Assembly: GCA_022447225.1 (NCBI GenBank)
Contig: JAKVAZ010000001.1
Span: 62,001-126,000, forward strand
Direction of reading: 5' to 3'
From: Fuerstiella sp.
Lineage (GTDB): Bacteria; Planctomycetota; Planctomycetia; Planctomycetales; Planctomycetaceae
DNA length: 64,000 nt
Shown: in pieces, positions 10,365 through 20,200 of the stretch
Position numbering within the stretch: position 1 is the first letter of the stretch
Layout: the number at the start of each line of letters is the position of its first letter
Notes under the pieces: generated by a model
Told to the model about the DNA's origin: nothing
Database searches by the model: none
The model's input: only the letters and a program-made list of their open reading frames with translations
Position numbers and translations under genes: made by a program

Positions 10365-11273
10365 TCACAGCCGTGCGGGACCGAAGTGTTCAGGAAAATC
10401 ATGTTCATAACGGCGAAGCAGTTGCGGAATCTTATCCGTGGTCACATAGATCGCGCCGCGGATTTTTTTTGTTTCACCAGGCTGAAGGCCGTTGATTCGG
10501 AAATCCGAATGCAGACAGGCGATGATGCCCTGAAACAGATTCTGCCATGGCTGCCAGGCTGTTGCCAGAATCAGATTTTCGTCCTTTGAAAAACATCCGA
10601 TCAGTCCGTTGCTGACAACCAGTTCGCTCAGGGGGTGAGGCTCAACATCACGACGATCAACATGAGCAGGACACCAGACCTGGCCGGGCGTCTCAACAGC
10701 CTCCGTCGCCCACGGTTCAACGGGCAGCCGCGCCAATTCGTTATCCAGGAAAACAAAACACTGCGGCAGATAGGAAAATTTGTCGCTGCCCGTGAATTCA
10801 TCAACAATGATACATGGTGCCCCCCACGCCACGTCTGAAGGATTCGACGTACGATTCGAGGCAGTGACATCAAATCGGACCACGTCACCGTCGACCGTAA
10901 TTTTGTGTTCGACGACAACTCCGTCGTCCAGGTCACAGCGCAGTTTCAGCCACTGGTTTTGAGCATCCGCCTGAACAGGCCTGGTTGTGTGCCGAATGAC
11001 GCCATCCGGATAACTCGCATGGGACCCCGGACGCATATACAGCTCGATGTACCACACCTTGATTCTGCCAGGTAAGTGGTCTCCGTCGATAACGACGTAT
11101 CCGTTGTTATTTTTTTGCTCCCATGACAGCCGAAGGCCTGTTTCAGCGGGTGCCGCGACTGCGAGTGCCGGCAGCTGACTGCTGCATCCCCAGACGGAAA
11201 GGATTCCCATGATCAACATTCGTGGCAACGGTTTGCCGCGTGAGTTGGCGGTGAGTCCAAAGCGATAATTCAA
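10365..11273 (-). CDS. Secreted or lipid-anchored protein of unknown function
   Basis: 302 residues. A hydrophobic stretch 'MLIMGILSVWGCSSQLPAL' near the N-terminus looks like a lipoprotein signal with lipobox-like VWGC, which would make Cys29 the anchor. The start may be the internal Met at 'MLIMG' rather than 11273. The remainder is beta-rich ('LRLSWEQKNNNGYVVIDGDH', 'VVVEHKITVDGDVVRFDVTA'), suggesting a jelly-roll or sugar-binding fold, but I recognise no family. The start at 11273 overlaps the stop of the CehA/McbA-like gene by four bases, so the two proteins are probably made together. Confidence 0.8.
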   Translation of the reverse strand: MNYRFGLTANSRGKPLPRMLIMGILSVWGCSSQLPALAVAAPAETGLRLSWEQKNNNGYVVIDGDHLPGRIKVWYIELYMRPGSHASYPDGVIRHTTRPVQADAQNQWLKLRCDLDDGVVVEHKITVDGDVVRFDVTASNRTSNPSDVAWGAPCIIVDEFTGSDKFSYLPQCFVFLDNELARLPVEPWATEAVETPGQVWCPAHVDRRDVEPHPLSELVVSNGLIGCFSKDENLILATAWQPWQNLFQGIIACLHSDFRINGLQPGETKKIRGAIYVTTDKIPQLLRRYEHDFPEHFGPARL

Positions 11274-12856
11274 TTGCCGTGGTCCTCAATTCTTTTTTTC
11301 AGAATGCGAATCCCGTCTCGGTACACCTGCATCACCTGATCCGTTTCCGAATCGTTGGCAAACACCGCCTGGACACGAATCTGCTGAAGACTCTCTTCCA
11401 TTTCCTGCAGCAGGCCCAGGGCGACTTCCGGCAGAAACGGTCGTTGACCGTCAACATCCAGATACACCGGGCTGGTGTGAGCATAGATCGGTCTGCCGAA
11501 TTCGTTTTCCGGTCCGGGCACGGGAGTGCGGACAGCCAGCCAGCCGGGTTGATCAATCAGAATCCGGCTGTTCAGCCTGGCTTCAAAATGGCCATCGACC
11601 TGCGTTGTGGCTGAACTGTCAATGACCTCACCGTTGCGGACGATTTCCAGACGGCCAAAATCAAGACGGCCGACGATGCGGGCCGTCACATCCACTTCCC
11701 GGGGCTCCGACAGGTTAATGATGTCACCGATCGCATGTCCGTCGACGGTGAACTCCAGCAACGGACCGTTGGTGATAAACGACCGGCCGGCCTCAAGCTG
11801 CCTGAGCCAGGCCTGGCTGGTGAGCTTCCCGCTGAGCGGGACATAGACCCGGGAGAAATCATCAATGAACCAGTCCGTCCCGGTTGAGAACGGAATTCTC
11901 ATCCCCAGATTCAGGTAACGGTAAAAAGACGCATCATAGCTGCTGCGAATGCCACCATCGAAAATGTTCTGAGCATCCAGGCGGCCGCCGAGCCAGCTGG
12001 GAACATCTTCGAAACCAAATTCGTTGTGGCACCAGATGATCGTGGCTCCGTCCCGGCGAGCTTCCTGAATTCCAGGCTTTAAGGGAATTCCGTCTGTCCC
12101 GCTGCGCATGATCCCGGGACCAATACTCACCGGACGAATCAGTTTCACAATATCCAGCAGCATCACGTGTCCAAAGCCCTCACCACCCACGCCAAAGTTG
12201 TGCCGATGTTCTTCTCCCGGTCGAAGGATCACATCTTTGTGTGACAGCTGATCAAGGACTTTGTCCGACAGATGCTGTTCAACAATTTCGTTGGAAATGT
12301 AAGTGGCTTCATCCGGAATACGACGCAGATGCGACAAATACACCAGTTCCAGTGCGTCTGCTTCCGGAACTTCCCGCAGGTATCGTTCCGCGGCAACCCG
12401 AGTGCGGTCCATCAGGTGCAGATGGGTATTTCCGTTTCGCCAGCCCTGCTGCCTGGCGTTGTAGAACCGACGCAGTTTCAGAGTGACTTTGTGTGGCCGA
12501 TTTTCTGTGGTTTCCACCTCGGCAACACTGAGTTCTGTCTCAATCCCCCGCAGCGCTTCGATTCGCAGTTTTGCCGCAGGGACGGTCACTTCCGTTCCCG
12601 CCTGTATTGTCTGCCATCCAATCTTCCGTGGAATCAGTTCCGACGGCTCCACCGGCTGGCCGGTATCCTGACGAGTGATACGTACAATCCCGGAAAGCGG
12701 TGAACCTGTGCGGGCATCCGTGAGCTGTATGGTGAGCTGTCGTTCCGCATTCCCAGGATCAACCGGTGATTCCTGGGCAGAAACCGGAACGTGGGATAAA
12801 AGACAGACCAAAAACAGCAGACGATAAACAGCCGGCGGTTGTTTTAATGGTTTCAT
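11270..12856 (-). CDS. CehA/McbA-like metallohydrolase, exported
   Basis: 528 residues beginning with a signal peptide (residues 8-28, ending near SAQ). Residues about 35-130 form a beta domain. The PHP-like metal-binding part follows: 'RNGNTHLHLMD' (first HxH), 'ILRPGEEHRHNFG', 'GATIIWCHNEFGFED' and 'FSTGTDWFIDDFSRVYV'. These match the CehA/McbA family of metal-dependent hydrolases, some of which act on carbamates or phosphoesters. In this secreted planctomycete form the substrate is unknown. The His and Asp ligands appear intact, so activity is plausible. It is coupled to the downstream unknown lipoprotein by a four-base overlap. Confidence 0.85.
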   Translation of the reverse strand: MKPLKQPPAVYRLLFLVCLLSHVPVSAQESPVDPGNAERQLTIQLTDARTGSPLSGIVRITRQDTGQPVEPSELIPRKIGWQTIQAGTEVTVPAAKLRIEALRGIETELSVAEVETTENRPHKVTLKLRRFYNARQQGWRNGNTHLHLMDRTRVAAERYLREVPEADALELVYLSHLRRIPDEATYISNEIVEQHLSDKVLDQLSHKDVILRPGEEHRHNFGVGGEGFGHVMLLDIVKLIRPVSIGPGIMRSGTDGIPLKPGIQEARRDGATIIWCHNEFGFEDVPSWLGGRLDAQNIFDGGIRSSYDASFYRYLNLGMRIPFSTGTDWFIDDFSRVYVPLSGKLTSQAWLRQLEAGRSFITNGPLLEFTVDGHAIGDIINLSEPREVDVTARIVGRLDFGRLEIVRNGEVIDSSATTQVDGHFEARLNSRILIDQPGWLAVRTPVPGPENEFGRPIYAHTSPVYLDVDGQRPFLPEVALGLLQEMEESLQQIRVQAVFANDSETDQVMQVYRDGIRILKKRIEDHGN

Positions 12857-13259
12857 GTTTGGTTACCGAACAGGTGTCGACACGATCCGTCTTAGTATGG
12901 CCACTTTGTGCCCATTTCAAAACCAGGCTGCGGGCACATGAATGGCTTGCCTCAGAACCACAGATTAAAGACGGACAAACAGCAATGCCAGGCACCGTCG
13001 TTTGTATGGGTTCATCTCCGATTTGTACGGACGGATGTCGGCAACAGGTTTCCTGTCGTTCATTCTGTCAATCAGGAACGGTAATCGGAATCCTCAACAG
13101 CTGAATCCATCGCCGGAAGTGAACCGAATCAGGGTCGTTTGCACAGACAGTAAATTTGTGTTCCGGCCCACCGGGTACGAATGATGCCGTGGATCGCTGG
13201 TCATTTGCAGCCGGCGCGCCAAGAATTGCCACGGCTCAACCAACTTTCATCGGAACATT
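12857..13259. other. Divergent intergenic region, nothing recognised
   Basis: About 400 bases between the CehA/McbA-like gene (leftward) and the start of the rightward MoxR/VWA gene run. Short frames here show no family features. Promoters for both directions must lie in it, but none stands out. Confidence 0.5.
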
Positions 13260-14855
13260 ATGATGACGAATCGATTCAGGCGTTCATTCGTTCGTTCTGT
13301 GGTCACGGCGCTGCTGATCGTCTTAACGTGGATCTTCGGCACCACTCATGTGTACGCTCAAAGCGGTGAAGATCTGGCCAAAGGACTGTTGCGGGCGCTG
13401 ATCGAATCGACACTGGAGAAAGACCAGCGAAGACGCAGCGGACGTGATCCGTTCCGTCCTGCCGAGCTGCAGCCCGGACAGCGCCAGAAGCTTCAGCAGC
13501 TCAGAACAATCACAGCCACCTGTGCACAGGAAGCCAGCGCGTTATCTGCTGTACTGAATACGGATGCCGGACGAGACTATCACGTTCGTCATCATCTGCC
13601 GGCAGCGATTCAGTTCGAAGCAACGGCGGCGGCCGTTCGCCGGGAGACTGCTGCGGCCACAGACCCTGCCGAGCTGATTGATCCCTGTCGACAGATGAAT
13701 TCACAATGGCTGACACTGTCATATCAACTGCGCAATCAGCGTGGTGTGAGTCCACAGACACAGGCGGTGCTCGATCGCCTGGAACAACTCGATTCACAGT
13801 ACTGTGCATTACTTGAAATCCAGCAGCAGTTTGACAATCGTCAGCTCGTTCGGACATCCGACTTACTGTCAGCAGAACTGCGTCATCTGCGCGAAGAACT
13901 ACATTATACGGTTCCTGTCTCGGCCACTCGCACGCGTTTGATGCGACAGTTACAGGGACTGCGGCTTCAGGCCGATCATTTTGCGAATCTGGTGACTGAC
14001 AGCCGGCGTCCGGACTTCGTGGTTCAGGAGTACCGACGACTGCATCACGACTGGGTTGTTGTGGAATCAGATCTTGATCGATACCGCCATCGTGCGATCA
14101 CTCGCATCGTGCAGCGCGTGGACGCAGCCCATCAAACAATTCATGGTTTACTGCGTCTGGAATATGGATTCGACAGACGACTGGTACGACATCTTGCTGC
14201 TGATCTTGAATCCACGGTGTCGGAATTATTCCAACAGATCACTCTGGCCGATCTGATGAGCCTGCCGGACAGTGACAAAATCCTCGACGCAACAGACACG
14301 GCTTACGGCGCATTGCAGCGTCTGACCGAGGTGGTGAAATACAGTGAGACGCGTGAAGAGATTGGCGAAGTGTGGGTGTTCATGGATGAAGCTTGGAACC
14401 TGTTGGCTTATTATCTGGATTCTATGCGAAACCCTCAGGTTCAACTTCACCTTGAAGAAATCCGCGGACAACTCACGGCACTGCAGCAGACAGTCGGAGT
14501 GACTGTGGCCTGGGATCATGCCCGGATGCTGCAGCGGGCTTCCGCTCTGGAAACAATCGCCGACGGCATGCGTCAGGCCGTTCAACGATGGCACAGAACG
14601 GCCGGAGTCAGCGACAATCAACGAATCCGCGAAACCCGCGAGCTGGTTGTGCACTGTCACGAACTGGAACAACGGATTGCCCGGCGACGCGACCGGACTC
14701 AGATTCACGAAGAGTGCGACCATATCACCGCAGCATGGCAGCATCTGCGACCTTATCTGCAGGAATGCCGGACCTCCGACCGTGAAACCCTGGAACGACT
14801 GGCAGCCGCTTTTACTCCGGAACTGGTCCACATTCGTACAGCGCTGCCGGAGTAA
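13260..14855 (+). CDS. Secreted all-helical protein of unknown function, first gene of the MoxR/VWA run
   Basis: 531 residues. Basic N-terminus followed by a hydrophobic core 'SVVTALLIVLTWIFGTTHVYA' gives a signal peptide, probably cleaved after Ala33. The mature part is almost entirely helical: repeated Leu/His/Gln/Arg-rich amphipathic segments, such as 'LRQLQGLRLQADHFANLV' and 'DRLEQLDSQYCALLEIQQQF', with few Gly/Pro. It may form a periplasmic helical-bundle or coiled-coil scaffold. No known domain is recognised. Five bases separate it from the next gene, and it precedes MoxR-DUF58-VWA genes on the same strand, so a role connected with that complex is an inference from position only. Confidence 0.75.
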   Translation: MMTNRFRRSFVRSVVTALLIVLTWIFGTTHVYAQSGEDLAKGLLRALIESTLEKDQRRRSGRDPFRPAELQPGQRQKLQQLRTITATCAQEASALSAVLNTDAGRDYHVRHHLPAAIQFEATAAAVRRETAAATDPAELIDPCRQMNSQWLTLSYQLRNQRGVSPQTQAVLDRLEQLDSQYCALLEIQQQFDNRQLVRTSDLLSAELRHLREELHYTVPVSATRTRLMRQLQGLRLQADHFANLVTDSRRPDFVVQEYRRLHHDWVVVESDLDRYRHRAITRIVQRVDAAHQTIHGLLRLEYGFDRRLVRHLAADLESTVSELFQQITLADLMSLPDSDKILDATDTAYGALQRLTEVVKYSETREEIGEVWVFMDEAWNLLAYYLDSMRNPQVQLHLEEIRGQLTALQQTVGVTVAWDHARMLQRASALETIADGMRQAVQRWHRTAGVSDNQRIRETRELVVHCHELEQRIARRRDRTQIHEECDHITAAWQHLRPYLQECRTSDRETLERLAAAFTPELVHIRTALPE

Positions 14856-14860
14856 TCAAC

Positions 14861-15784
14861 GTGATTCGGCTCTTCACATTCGACCGCTTATCACTGTTGC
14901 GTGAAGACCACGCCTCGACTGCTCTGATGCGATCCGCGGTGGATTCTTTGTCGACAGTGACCACCACGTTCGACTGTCACCTCCTGCAGCGCACATCAGT
15001 CGATCGTCCGCTGGATGTGCTGGGAACAGCAACCCAGCAGACAAACCTGCAGGCCGCGGCGGCTGATCGCGGAATCCAGGTCATCGTGGCGGCACCCGCT
15101 GAATCTGCTGCTTTGGATTTTCCTGACTGGATGAATCTGACGGTGAGGACTGATGTGGATTGCCCTCAGGTCTCCTCGTTGATGTCACCATTCCGTGTTG
15201 ACGCACAACAGCCGGCGGTGGAGTGGATTCATCTGGTGGTTTCAACCCGGGAAAACGAACAGGAATGGATTGCCGCCTGTCTTGATGCGGCCAGGACGGC
15301 GGTCTCCACCTGTCCTGGAGACACACTGATGGTCACTGCCGTTGGCGGCGAAACGGCTGACTGCGGTCGGTTTGAGTCATTGCTGTGGGAAGGTGACATC
15401 CGGGTGCCGTTATGGATCCGTGATGGACAGGACACCTGTCGGCGGGTGTGTGATCCGACCGGCAGTTTTGACGTTTTGCAGACGATGTTGTCGAATCTGC
15501 AGGCATCGGCGGACGAACCGTCAGCCGTGCCGTGGTTTGACCTGAATTCGGAAGGCTGCGATTCGGGTGAACTGCCCCCGCGTGAGATCCATCTGGTCAT
15601 CGGTGACAGCAGTGCCCTGCGAACGGAAGACTTTTTGTTTGTCCGCCGGCAGTCTGCAGAATCGGGCGAGAAAACGGCCTTATACGGCAAACCATACGAT
15701 GTCTGGAACGTGCACGATCTGAGTCATGAATATCCGGACGTGGCCGATGAATTACTGGCGCGGCTGCCGAACGGCTTTGATTGA
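14861..15784 (+). CDS. Degenerate sulfatase-like protein without a visible active site
   Basis: 307 residues from a GTG start at 14861, five bases after the preceding stop. Residues 175-189 ('LLWEGDIRVPLWIRD') match the conserved 'EGGIRVP' segment of sulfatases. The C-terminal 'YGKPYDVWNVHDLSHEYPDV' resembles their 'LYDLxxDPxExxNL' tail. The N-terminal half that should hold the formylglycine motif (C/S-x-P-S-R) and the metal-binding Asp residues is short and lacks them. Before the 'EGDIRVP' segment a sulfatase would have 'TSDNG/TSDHG', whereas here the text is 'MVTAVGGETAD'. It is therefore probably a non-catalytic alkaline-phosphatase-superfamily relative, perhaps a binding protein. No signal peptide is evident, so it may be cytoplasmic. 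The similarity is weak, hence the moderate confidence in the name. Confidence 0.6.
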   Translation: MIRLFTFDRLSLLREDHASTALMRSAVDSLSTVTTTFDCHLLQRTSVDRPLDVLGTATQQTNLQAAAADRGIQVIVAAPAESAALDFPDWMNLTVRTDVDCPQVSSLMSPFRVDAQQPAVEWIHLVVSTRENEQEWIAACLDAARTAVSTCPGDTLMVTAVGGETADCGRFESLLWEGDIRVPLWIRDGQDTCRRVCDPTGSFDVLQTMLSNLQASADEPSAVPWFDLNSEGCDSGELPPREIHLVIGDSSALRTEDFLFVRRQSAESGEKTALYGKPYDVWNVHDLSHEYPDVADELLARLPNGFD

Positions 15785-15822
15785 ACATTTTTTCACAACC
15801 TGCCTTTCCCAACTCTGTTTGT

Positions 15823-15828
15823 TATGAT
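15823..15828 (+). promoter_or_regulatory. Possible -10 element before the MoxR gene
   Basis: tatgat lies 100 bases upstream of the MoxR start in the 144-base gap after the sulfatase-like gene. No good -35 box is present at 17 bases, so this is only a weak candidate for an internal promoter of the MoxR-DUF58-VWA part of the run. Confidence 0.2.
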
Positions 15829-15928
15829 CCGCTCAACTGACTGTTTCCACACCCGGTTCCACACCCGAACATTTTTTCCGGTCGGTGCATGAGTACCGCA
15901 GAACCCGTCTCTACGTCGGAATGCCCGT

Positions 15929-16981
15929 ATGCCTGAAGCTAACACTGAGATTTCGACACAGTCCATTGATCTGCTTCACCGCGCGTACACGGACCTCAAA
16001 GAACAAATCCGTCGCGTGATTGTGGGACAGGATGACGTGATCGATCAGCTGCTGATCGCGCTGTTCAGCCGGGGTCATTGTCTGCTGGAGGGAGCTCCCG
16101 GACTGGCCAAGACTCTGATGATCAGCACATTGTCACGTTGTCTTTCGATGTCCTTTTCACGAGTGCAGTTTACACCCGACCTGATGCCGGCGGACATCAC
16201 CGGCACGGATGTGCTGCAGGAGAATCGGGAAACCGGAGCTCGTGAATTTCGATTCATCCAGGGCCCGCTGTTTCACAACGTGGTACTGGCGGACGAAATC
16301 AACCGTACGCCTCCCAAAACTCAGGCGGCTCTGCTGGAAGCCATGCAGGAACGCCAGGTCACTGTCGGTCAGACAATTCATCGGCTGAGTAATCCGTTCT
16401 TCGTGCTGGCGACTCAGAATCCCATCGAACAGGAAGGCACTTATTCTTTGCCGGAAGCTCAGCAGGACCGCTTCATGTTCAAGGTTTACGTGAAGTATCC
16501 GTCCTTCGAAGAGGAACGTCAGATTGCCCGACAAACGACTTCGGATCACTCCGCAGAAATCGATCCGGTGTTGAGCACCGAACAGGTGCTGCACATCCAG
16601 GAGGTGGTCCGACAGGTCCCGATTTCGGATCATGTGATCAACTACGCCCTGGCCATTGTGAGACAAACCCGGGTGACAGAAGACGGAGCACCGACCTGGG
16701 TGGAGGAATGGCTCAGCTGGGGCGCGGGACCTCGGGCCGTGCAAAATCTGCTGCTGGGTGCCAAATCCCGTGCGCTGCTGCAGGGACGTTCTCACGTATC
16801 GACCGAAGACATCGACGCCCTGGCCGCACCCGTGATGCGGCACCGGATCACACCCAACTTCACAGCAGAAAGTGAAGGCGTCACCTCAGATCGCGTTATC
16901 GAACGATTGATTCAGGAAACTCCGTCAAAGGAAAGCGAACTTACGAGTGACCCACGACTTGGAAAGATATTTGCGGCCTGA
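15929..16981 (+). CDS. MoxR-family AAA+ ATPase
   Basis: 350 residues, standard MoxR length. Walker A is GAPGLAKT at residues 55-62, and Walker B '[22 protein letters not shown]' begins at 118. Sensor-type '[25 protein letters not shown]' follows and the C-terminal lid is present. MoxR ATPases act as chaperones that remodel or activate partner proteins carrying von Willebrand A (VWA) domains. Their usual partners, DUF58 and VWA membrane proteins, follow directly. The DUF58 start lies 35 bases inside this gene's 3' end, so the two are tightly coupled. The start codon is the second of two nearby ATGs (15929); the one at 15921 is out of frame. Confidence 0.95.
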   Translation: MPEANTEISTQSIDLLHRAYTDLKEQIRRVIVGQDDVIDQLLIALFSRGHCLLEGAPGLAKTLMISTLSRCLSMSFSRVQFTPDLMPADITGTDVLQENRETGAREFRFIQGPLFHNVVLADEINRTPPKTQAALLEAMQERQVTVGQTIHRLSNPFFVLATQNPIEQEGTYSLPEAQQDRFMFKVYVKYPSFEEERQIARQTTSDHSAEIDPVLSTEQVLHIQEVVRQVPISDHVINYALAIVRQTRVTEDGAPTWVEEWLSWGAGPRAVQNLLLGAKSRALLQGRSHVSTEDIDALAAPVMRHRITPNFTAESEGVTSDRVIERLIQETPSKESELTSDPRLGKIFAA

Positions 16982-17849
16982 GGAGATCGCGAAAATATCG
17001 CGTCTCGAATTGCGGGCCCGCCATGTGGTGGAAGGGTTCGTTGCCGGACTGCATCGCAGTCCCTATTTCGGTCAGTCGACGGAATTCGTACAGCATCGCG
17101 AATACGTTGCCGGTGATGATGCGCGACGTATTGACTGGAAAGTCTGGTCCCGATCCGATCGCTACTACATCAAACAGTACGAAGAAGACACCAATGTTCG
17201 CGTGGTCCTGCTGGTTGACGGTTCCGAGTCGATGGATTTTGGAGCAGGACCACTGACCAAATTTGACTACGGCCGCACGGTGGCCGCTGCTCTGGCCCTG
17301 TTGGTTTTGAGGCAAAATGATTCTGTGGGCGCCGGACTGTTTGATACAGAAATCCGCTCCGTAATTCCTGCCAGCAGTCGTCACAACCACCTGCAGACCG
17401 TACTGACCGGTCTGTCTGCTGAACGAGCCACAGGTGCCACGGACATCACACGCGTACTTCGCGCCGCAGCAGAATCGATGAAGCACCGCAGTATTGTGGT
17501 GTTGATCTCAGATCTGTTGTGCGATCGCGATGCCCTGTTTCGAGGCCTGCAGCTGTTGCGACAACGGAAACACGAAGTTCTGATCCTGCATGTGATGGAC
17601 GATCAGGAACTCGATTTTGACTATTCGGGGACACTTCGGTTTGAAGGACTGGAAGCGGGCGGCCGGCTGACATGTGACCCGGCCGCGCTGCGCAACGGAT
17701 ATCTGAAGGCGATGGAACAGTTTCTGGAATCTGTTCGCCGCCGCTGTGCGTCGAGTGTGATTGATTACAAACTGGTCCGCACCAGCGAACACCTCGACGC
17801 CGCATTATCACGGTTTCTGAATTTTCGAATCGGGATGAAGGTGAAATGA
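16947..17849 (+). CDS. DUF58 domain protein, MoxR partner
   Basis: 300 residues from a GTG at 16947, overlapping the MoxR gene by 35 bases in another frame. The start fits the family, since '[24 protein letters not shown]' is the usual opening of soluble DUF58 proteins. The core motif '[28 protein letters not shown]' is conserved. Residues 91-95 (D-G-S-E-S) form a MIDAS-like DxSxS site in a VWA-like fold, so it may bind a divalent metal ion. There are no membrane segments, unlike the longer DUF58 forms. The family is regularly encoded next to MoxR, and the protein is probably a MoxR substrate or adaptor. Confidence 0.95.
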   Translation: MTHDLERYLRPEEIAKISRLELRARHVVEGFVAGLHRSPYFGQSTEFVQHREYVAGDDARRIDWKVWSRSDRYYIKQYEEDTNVRVVLLVDGSESMDFGAGPLTKFDYGRTVAAALALLVLRQNDSVGAGLFDTEIRSVIPASSRHNHLQTVLTGLSAERATGATDITRVLRAAAESMKHRSIVVLISDLLCDRDALFRGLQLLRQRKHEVLILHVMDDQELDFDYSGTLRFEGLEAGGRLTCDPAALRNGYLKAMEQFLESVRRRCASSVIDYKLVRTSEHLDAALSRFLNFRIGMKVK

Positions 17850-17932
17850 CGACCATCGGTCCGGTTTTCGTAACCGAAGACCACAGGCTCCTGCAGCTGA
17901 ACACTCCAAACTGAACACCGAAAACCAATCTG

Positions 17933-20200
17933 ATGTCGTGGCTGGCGCAATATTTTTTGAACCCTGCCCTGGTACTGCCGGGGGCTGCGCTGCTGGCGGG
18001 ACCGATCATCATTCATCTGCTCAGTCGCCTGCGGTATCGCCGGATACGCTTTGCCGCAATGGAATTCCTGCTGCAAAGCGATGAGAAAAACCGGCGGCGG
18101 CTGATCATCGAACAACTGCTGCTGTTGTTGCTGAGAGTACTGGCAGTGGCTCTGATTGTGTTACTGCTGGCCCGGTTGATACTCGATCCGTCCGCGATGC
18201 TGCTGATGCGCGGTGTAACGGCTCATCATGTCCTCATTCTGGACGACACGCTGTCGATGCGGGATCACGACGGGCAGGACGCCGTTTATACGGGTGCTGT
18301 GACAGTCCTGGAGCGTATGTTGTCGGCCGGCAGCTACCGGCCGCAAGCAATTCGAATCACCGTGCTGACACTGACAGCACCCGATCGTCCTCTGGTCACA
18401 GCACGAACGCTGGATGCGGCCCTGCTGCAGGAACTGATGCCCAGGATCCGCAGTGCCACCTGTTCCTGGAAGGCCGCATCACCCGTGGCCGGCCTGCAGG
18501 CCGCGGCCGATCATCTGTCCGCCGACGGCGGAGTCGCTCCTGTGGTTCACGTTGTGACCGATTTTCGCCGCAGCGACTGGAATGATCGTCCGGAAGTCGT
18601 CGCAGCCCTGAACGCACTGGGAGTGATTGACGCGGCCGTGAATATTGTTCGGGTCACAGACCAGGTAAGAAGCAATCTAACGGTTGTGCGGTTAACCGGC
18701 AGCAGTGAAGCAACGGCCGTGGGAATCCCCTGGCGAATGGCGGCGACCATTCGGAACTATCATCAGCAACGAGCCAGCGGACTGCGGGCAACCGTCCTGG
18801 TGGACGGTCGTGAATTGCCGGGTCGCGTGCAGATCCCCGACATCGAACCCGAATCGGAACAGGTGGTCTCTCACGATCTGTCATTTGATACACCAGGCCG
18901 GCATCATGTGGAATTCCGGCTGGAAGACGACACACTGAACGAAGACAACCGCCGCCACACGGCCGTTCATGTGGCACCGGAACGCCGCGTGCTGCTGGTG
19001 GATGATCAGGGGCGGCAGGAAGACGCCGGATTTGTGTCTGCGGCGCTCAGCCCGGATCCGCAGTTGACCGGGATTGTGGCGGAAAGAACCACGTCGGAGG
19101 TTTTGACGTCCGTTCCGCTGCGGTCCTATGACTGCGTGTATCTGATGAATATTCGCGAGTTGCCGGCTGACGCTGTGCAGCGGCTGACAGAATATGTCAC
19201 CAGCGGCGGAGGTCTGGTGTGGTTTCCGGACGATCAGGCAAACACAGACTGGTACAACACATCATTGCAGCACAAAGAACGGGAACTGTTTCCGGTGACT
19301 CTGGGTGTCATCCAGGAGATCGATCTGTCAGACGACCTGGCCGCCGAACCGGCGTTTGAAACGCCCGTTTTTGAAGAGCACCCCATTTTTGAAGTGTTCA
19401 ATACGGCCGACAGTCCGTTCCCGGCACTCACCCTGTTTCGCAAATGGTTTCGGGTGGCGGCTGACTGGGAACCTCGACCCGGAGTAACGATTCTGGCTCG
19501 ACTGACGTCCGGCGATCCGATCATTTTTGCTCACCGTCTTGGTGAGGGAAACATTCTCACCTTTTTGACAACGGCAGGACGCCGCTGGAGTAACTGGCCC
19601 GTGCCGCCTGCGTCTCCGGGTTATGTGGTGATGCATTTGCAAATGCATCAGTATCTGCAGCGCCCGGACCTGACCGTGCTGGACCGGGAAATCGGCTCGC
19701 CGTTGCAGTTCGAATGGCCCGTTCGTCAGTTCACGGAAACCGTGGAATTATTCGTTCCTGAACCGGACGACCTCGATGAACCGTCCGAACGCACACAAGA
19801 CGACGGCTTTGTACGACTGCAGGCCGATCCTCTGCCGCAGAATCCTGAATCCGGCGAACACACAGAAGACGTTCTGGCACTGACAATTCAGTCGGCCGAT
19901 CGTCCGGGACTGTACCGGCTCCGGCGGTTCACTCAGGACGGTGATCCTGCTGAAACGTGGGTTGCTCAAAATGTCCCCACAACAGAGAGTCGGCTGAATC
20001 CGGCAGACGCCGGGCAGCTGGAACAGCATCCGGAACTGGAACACGTTCAGGTCCTGGACGGTGACACGGCCGGAGCACTCAGCACGGCCGATACCGGGCG
20101 TGAACTGCGGTGGCTTCTGCTTGGCCTGCTGTGTGTGGTGCTGACTTCTGAACAGCTGCTGGCCCTGCGACTGAGTTTTCACCCGGAGGTGAAAACATGA
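17933..20200 (+). CDS. BatA-type membrane protein with VWA domain
   Basis: 755 residues. The N-terminal 80 residues are the BatA module: a membrane segment at about 8-30, 'LLSRLRYRRIRFAAMEFLLQS', and a second membrane segment 'LLLLLLRVLAVALIVLLLARL'. A VWA domain follows with MIDAS D104-x-T106-x-S108 ('LILDDTLSM'). A beta-rich middle resembles a glutamine-amidotransferase-like or CARDB-type insert ('LLVDDQGRQEDAGFVSAAL', 'YVTSGGGLVWFPDD'). A single C-terminal membrane helix 'WLLLGLLCVVLTSEQLLAL' ends the protein. The bulk should lie in the periplasm. Its last four bases overlap the next gene (ATGA). Together with MoxR and DUF58 it forms a Bat-like VWA system, whose known relatives affect stress tolerance or respiratory-complex assembly; the client here is unknown. 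Confidence 0.9.
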   Translation: MSWLAQYFLNPALVLPGAALLAGPIIIHLLSRLRYRRIRFAAMEFLLQSDEKNRRRLIIEQLLLLLLRVLAVALIVLLLARLILDPSAMLLMRGVTAHHVLILDDTLSMRDHDGQDAVYTGAVTVLERMLSAGSYRPQAIRITVLTLTAPDRPLVTARTLDAALLQELMPRIRSATCSWKAASPVAGLQAAADHLSADGGVAPVVHVVTDFRRSDWNDRPEVVAALNALGVIDAAVNIVRVTDQVRSNLTVVRLTGSSEATAVGIPWRMAATIRNYHQQRASGLRATVLVDGRELPGRVQIPDIEPESEQVVSHDLSFDTPGRHHVEFRLEDDTLNEDNRRHTAVHVAPERRVLLVDDQGRQEDAGFVSAALSPDPQLTGIVAERTTSEVLTSVPLRSYDCVYLMNIRELPADAVQRLTEYVTSGGGLVWFPDDQANTDWYNTSLQHKERELFPVTLGVIQEIDLSDDLAAEPAFETPVFEEHPIFEVFNTADSPFPALTLFRKWFRVAADWEPRPGVTILARLTSGDPIIFAHRLGEGNILTFLTTAGRRWSNWPVPPASPGYVVMHLQMHQYLQRPDLTVLDREIGSPLQFEWPVRQFTETVELFVPEPDDLDEPSERTQDDGFVRLQADPLPQNPESGEHTEDVLALTIQSADRPGLYRLRRFTQDGDPAETWVAQNVPTTESRLNPADAGQLEQHPELEHVQVLDGDTAGALSTADTGRELRWLLLGLLCVVLTSEQLLALRLSFHPEVKT

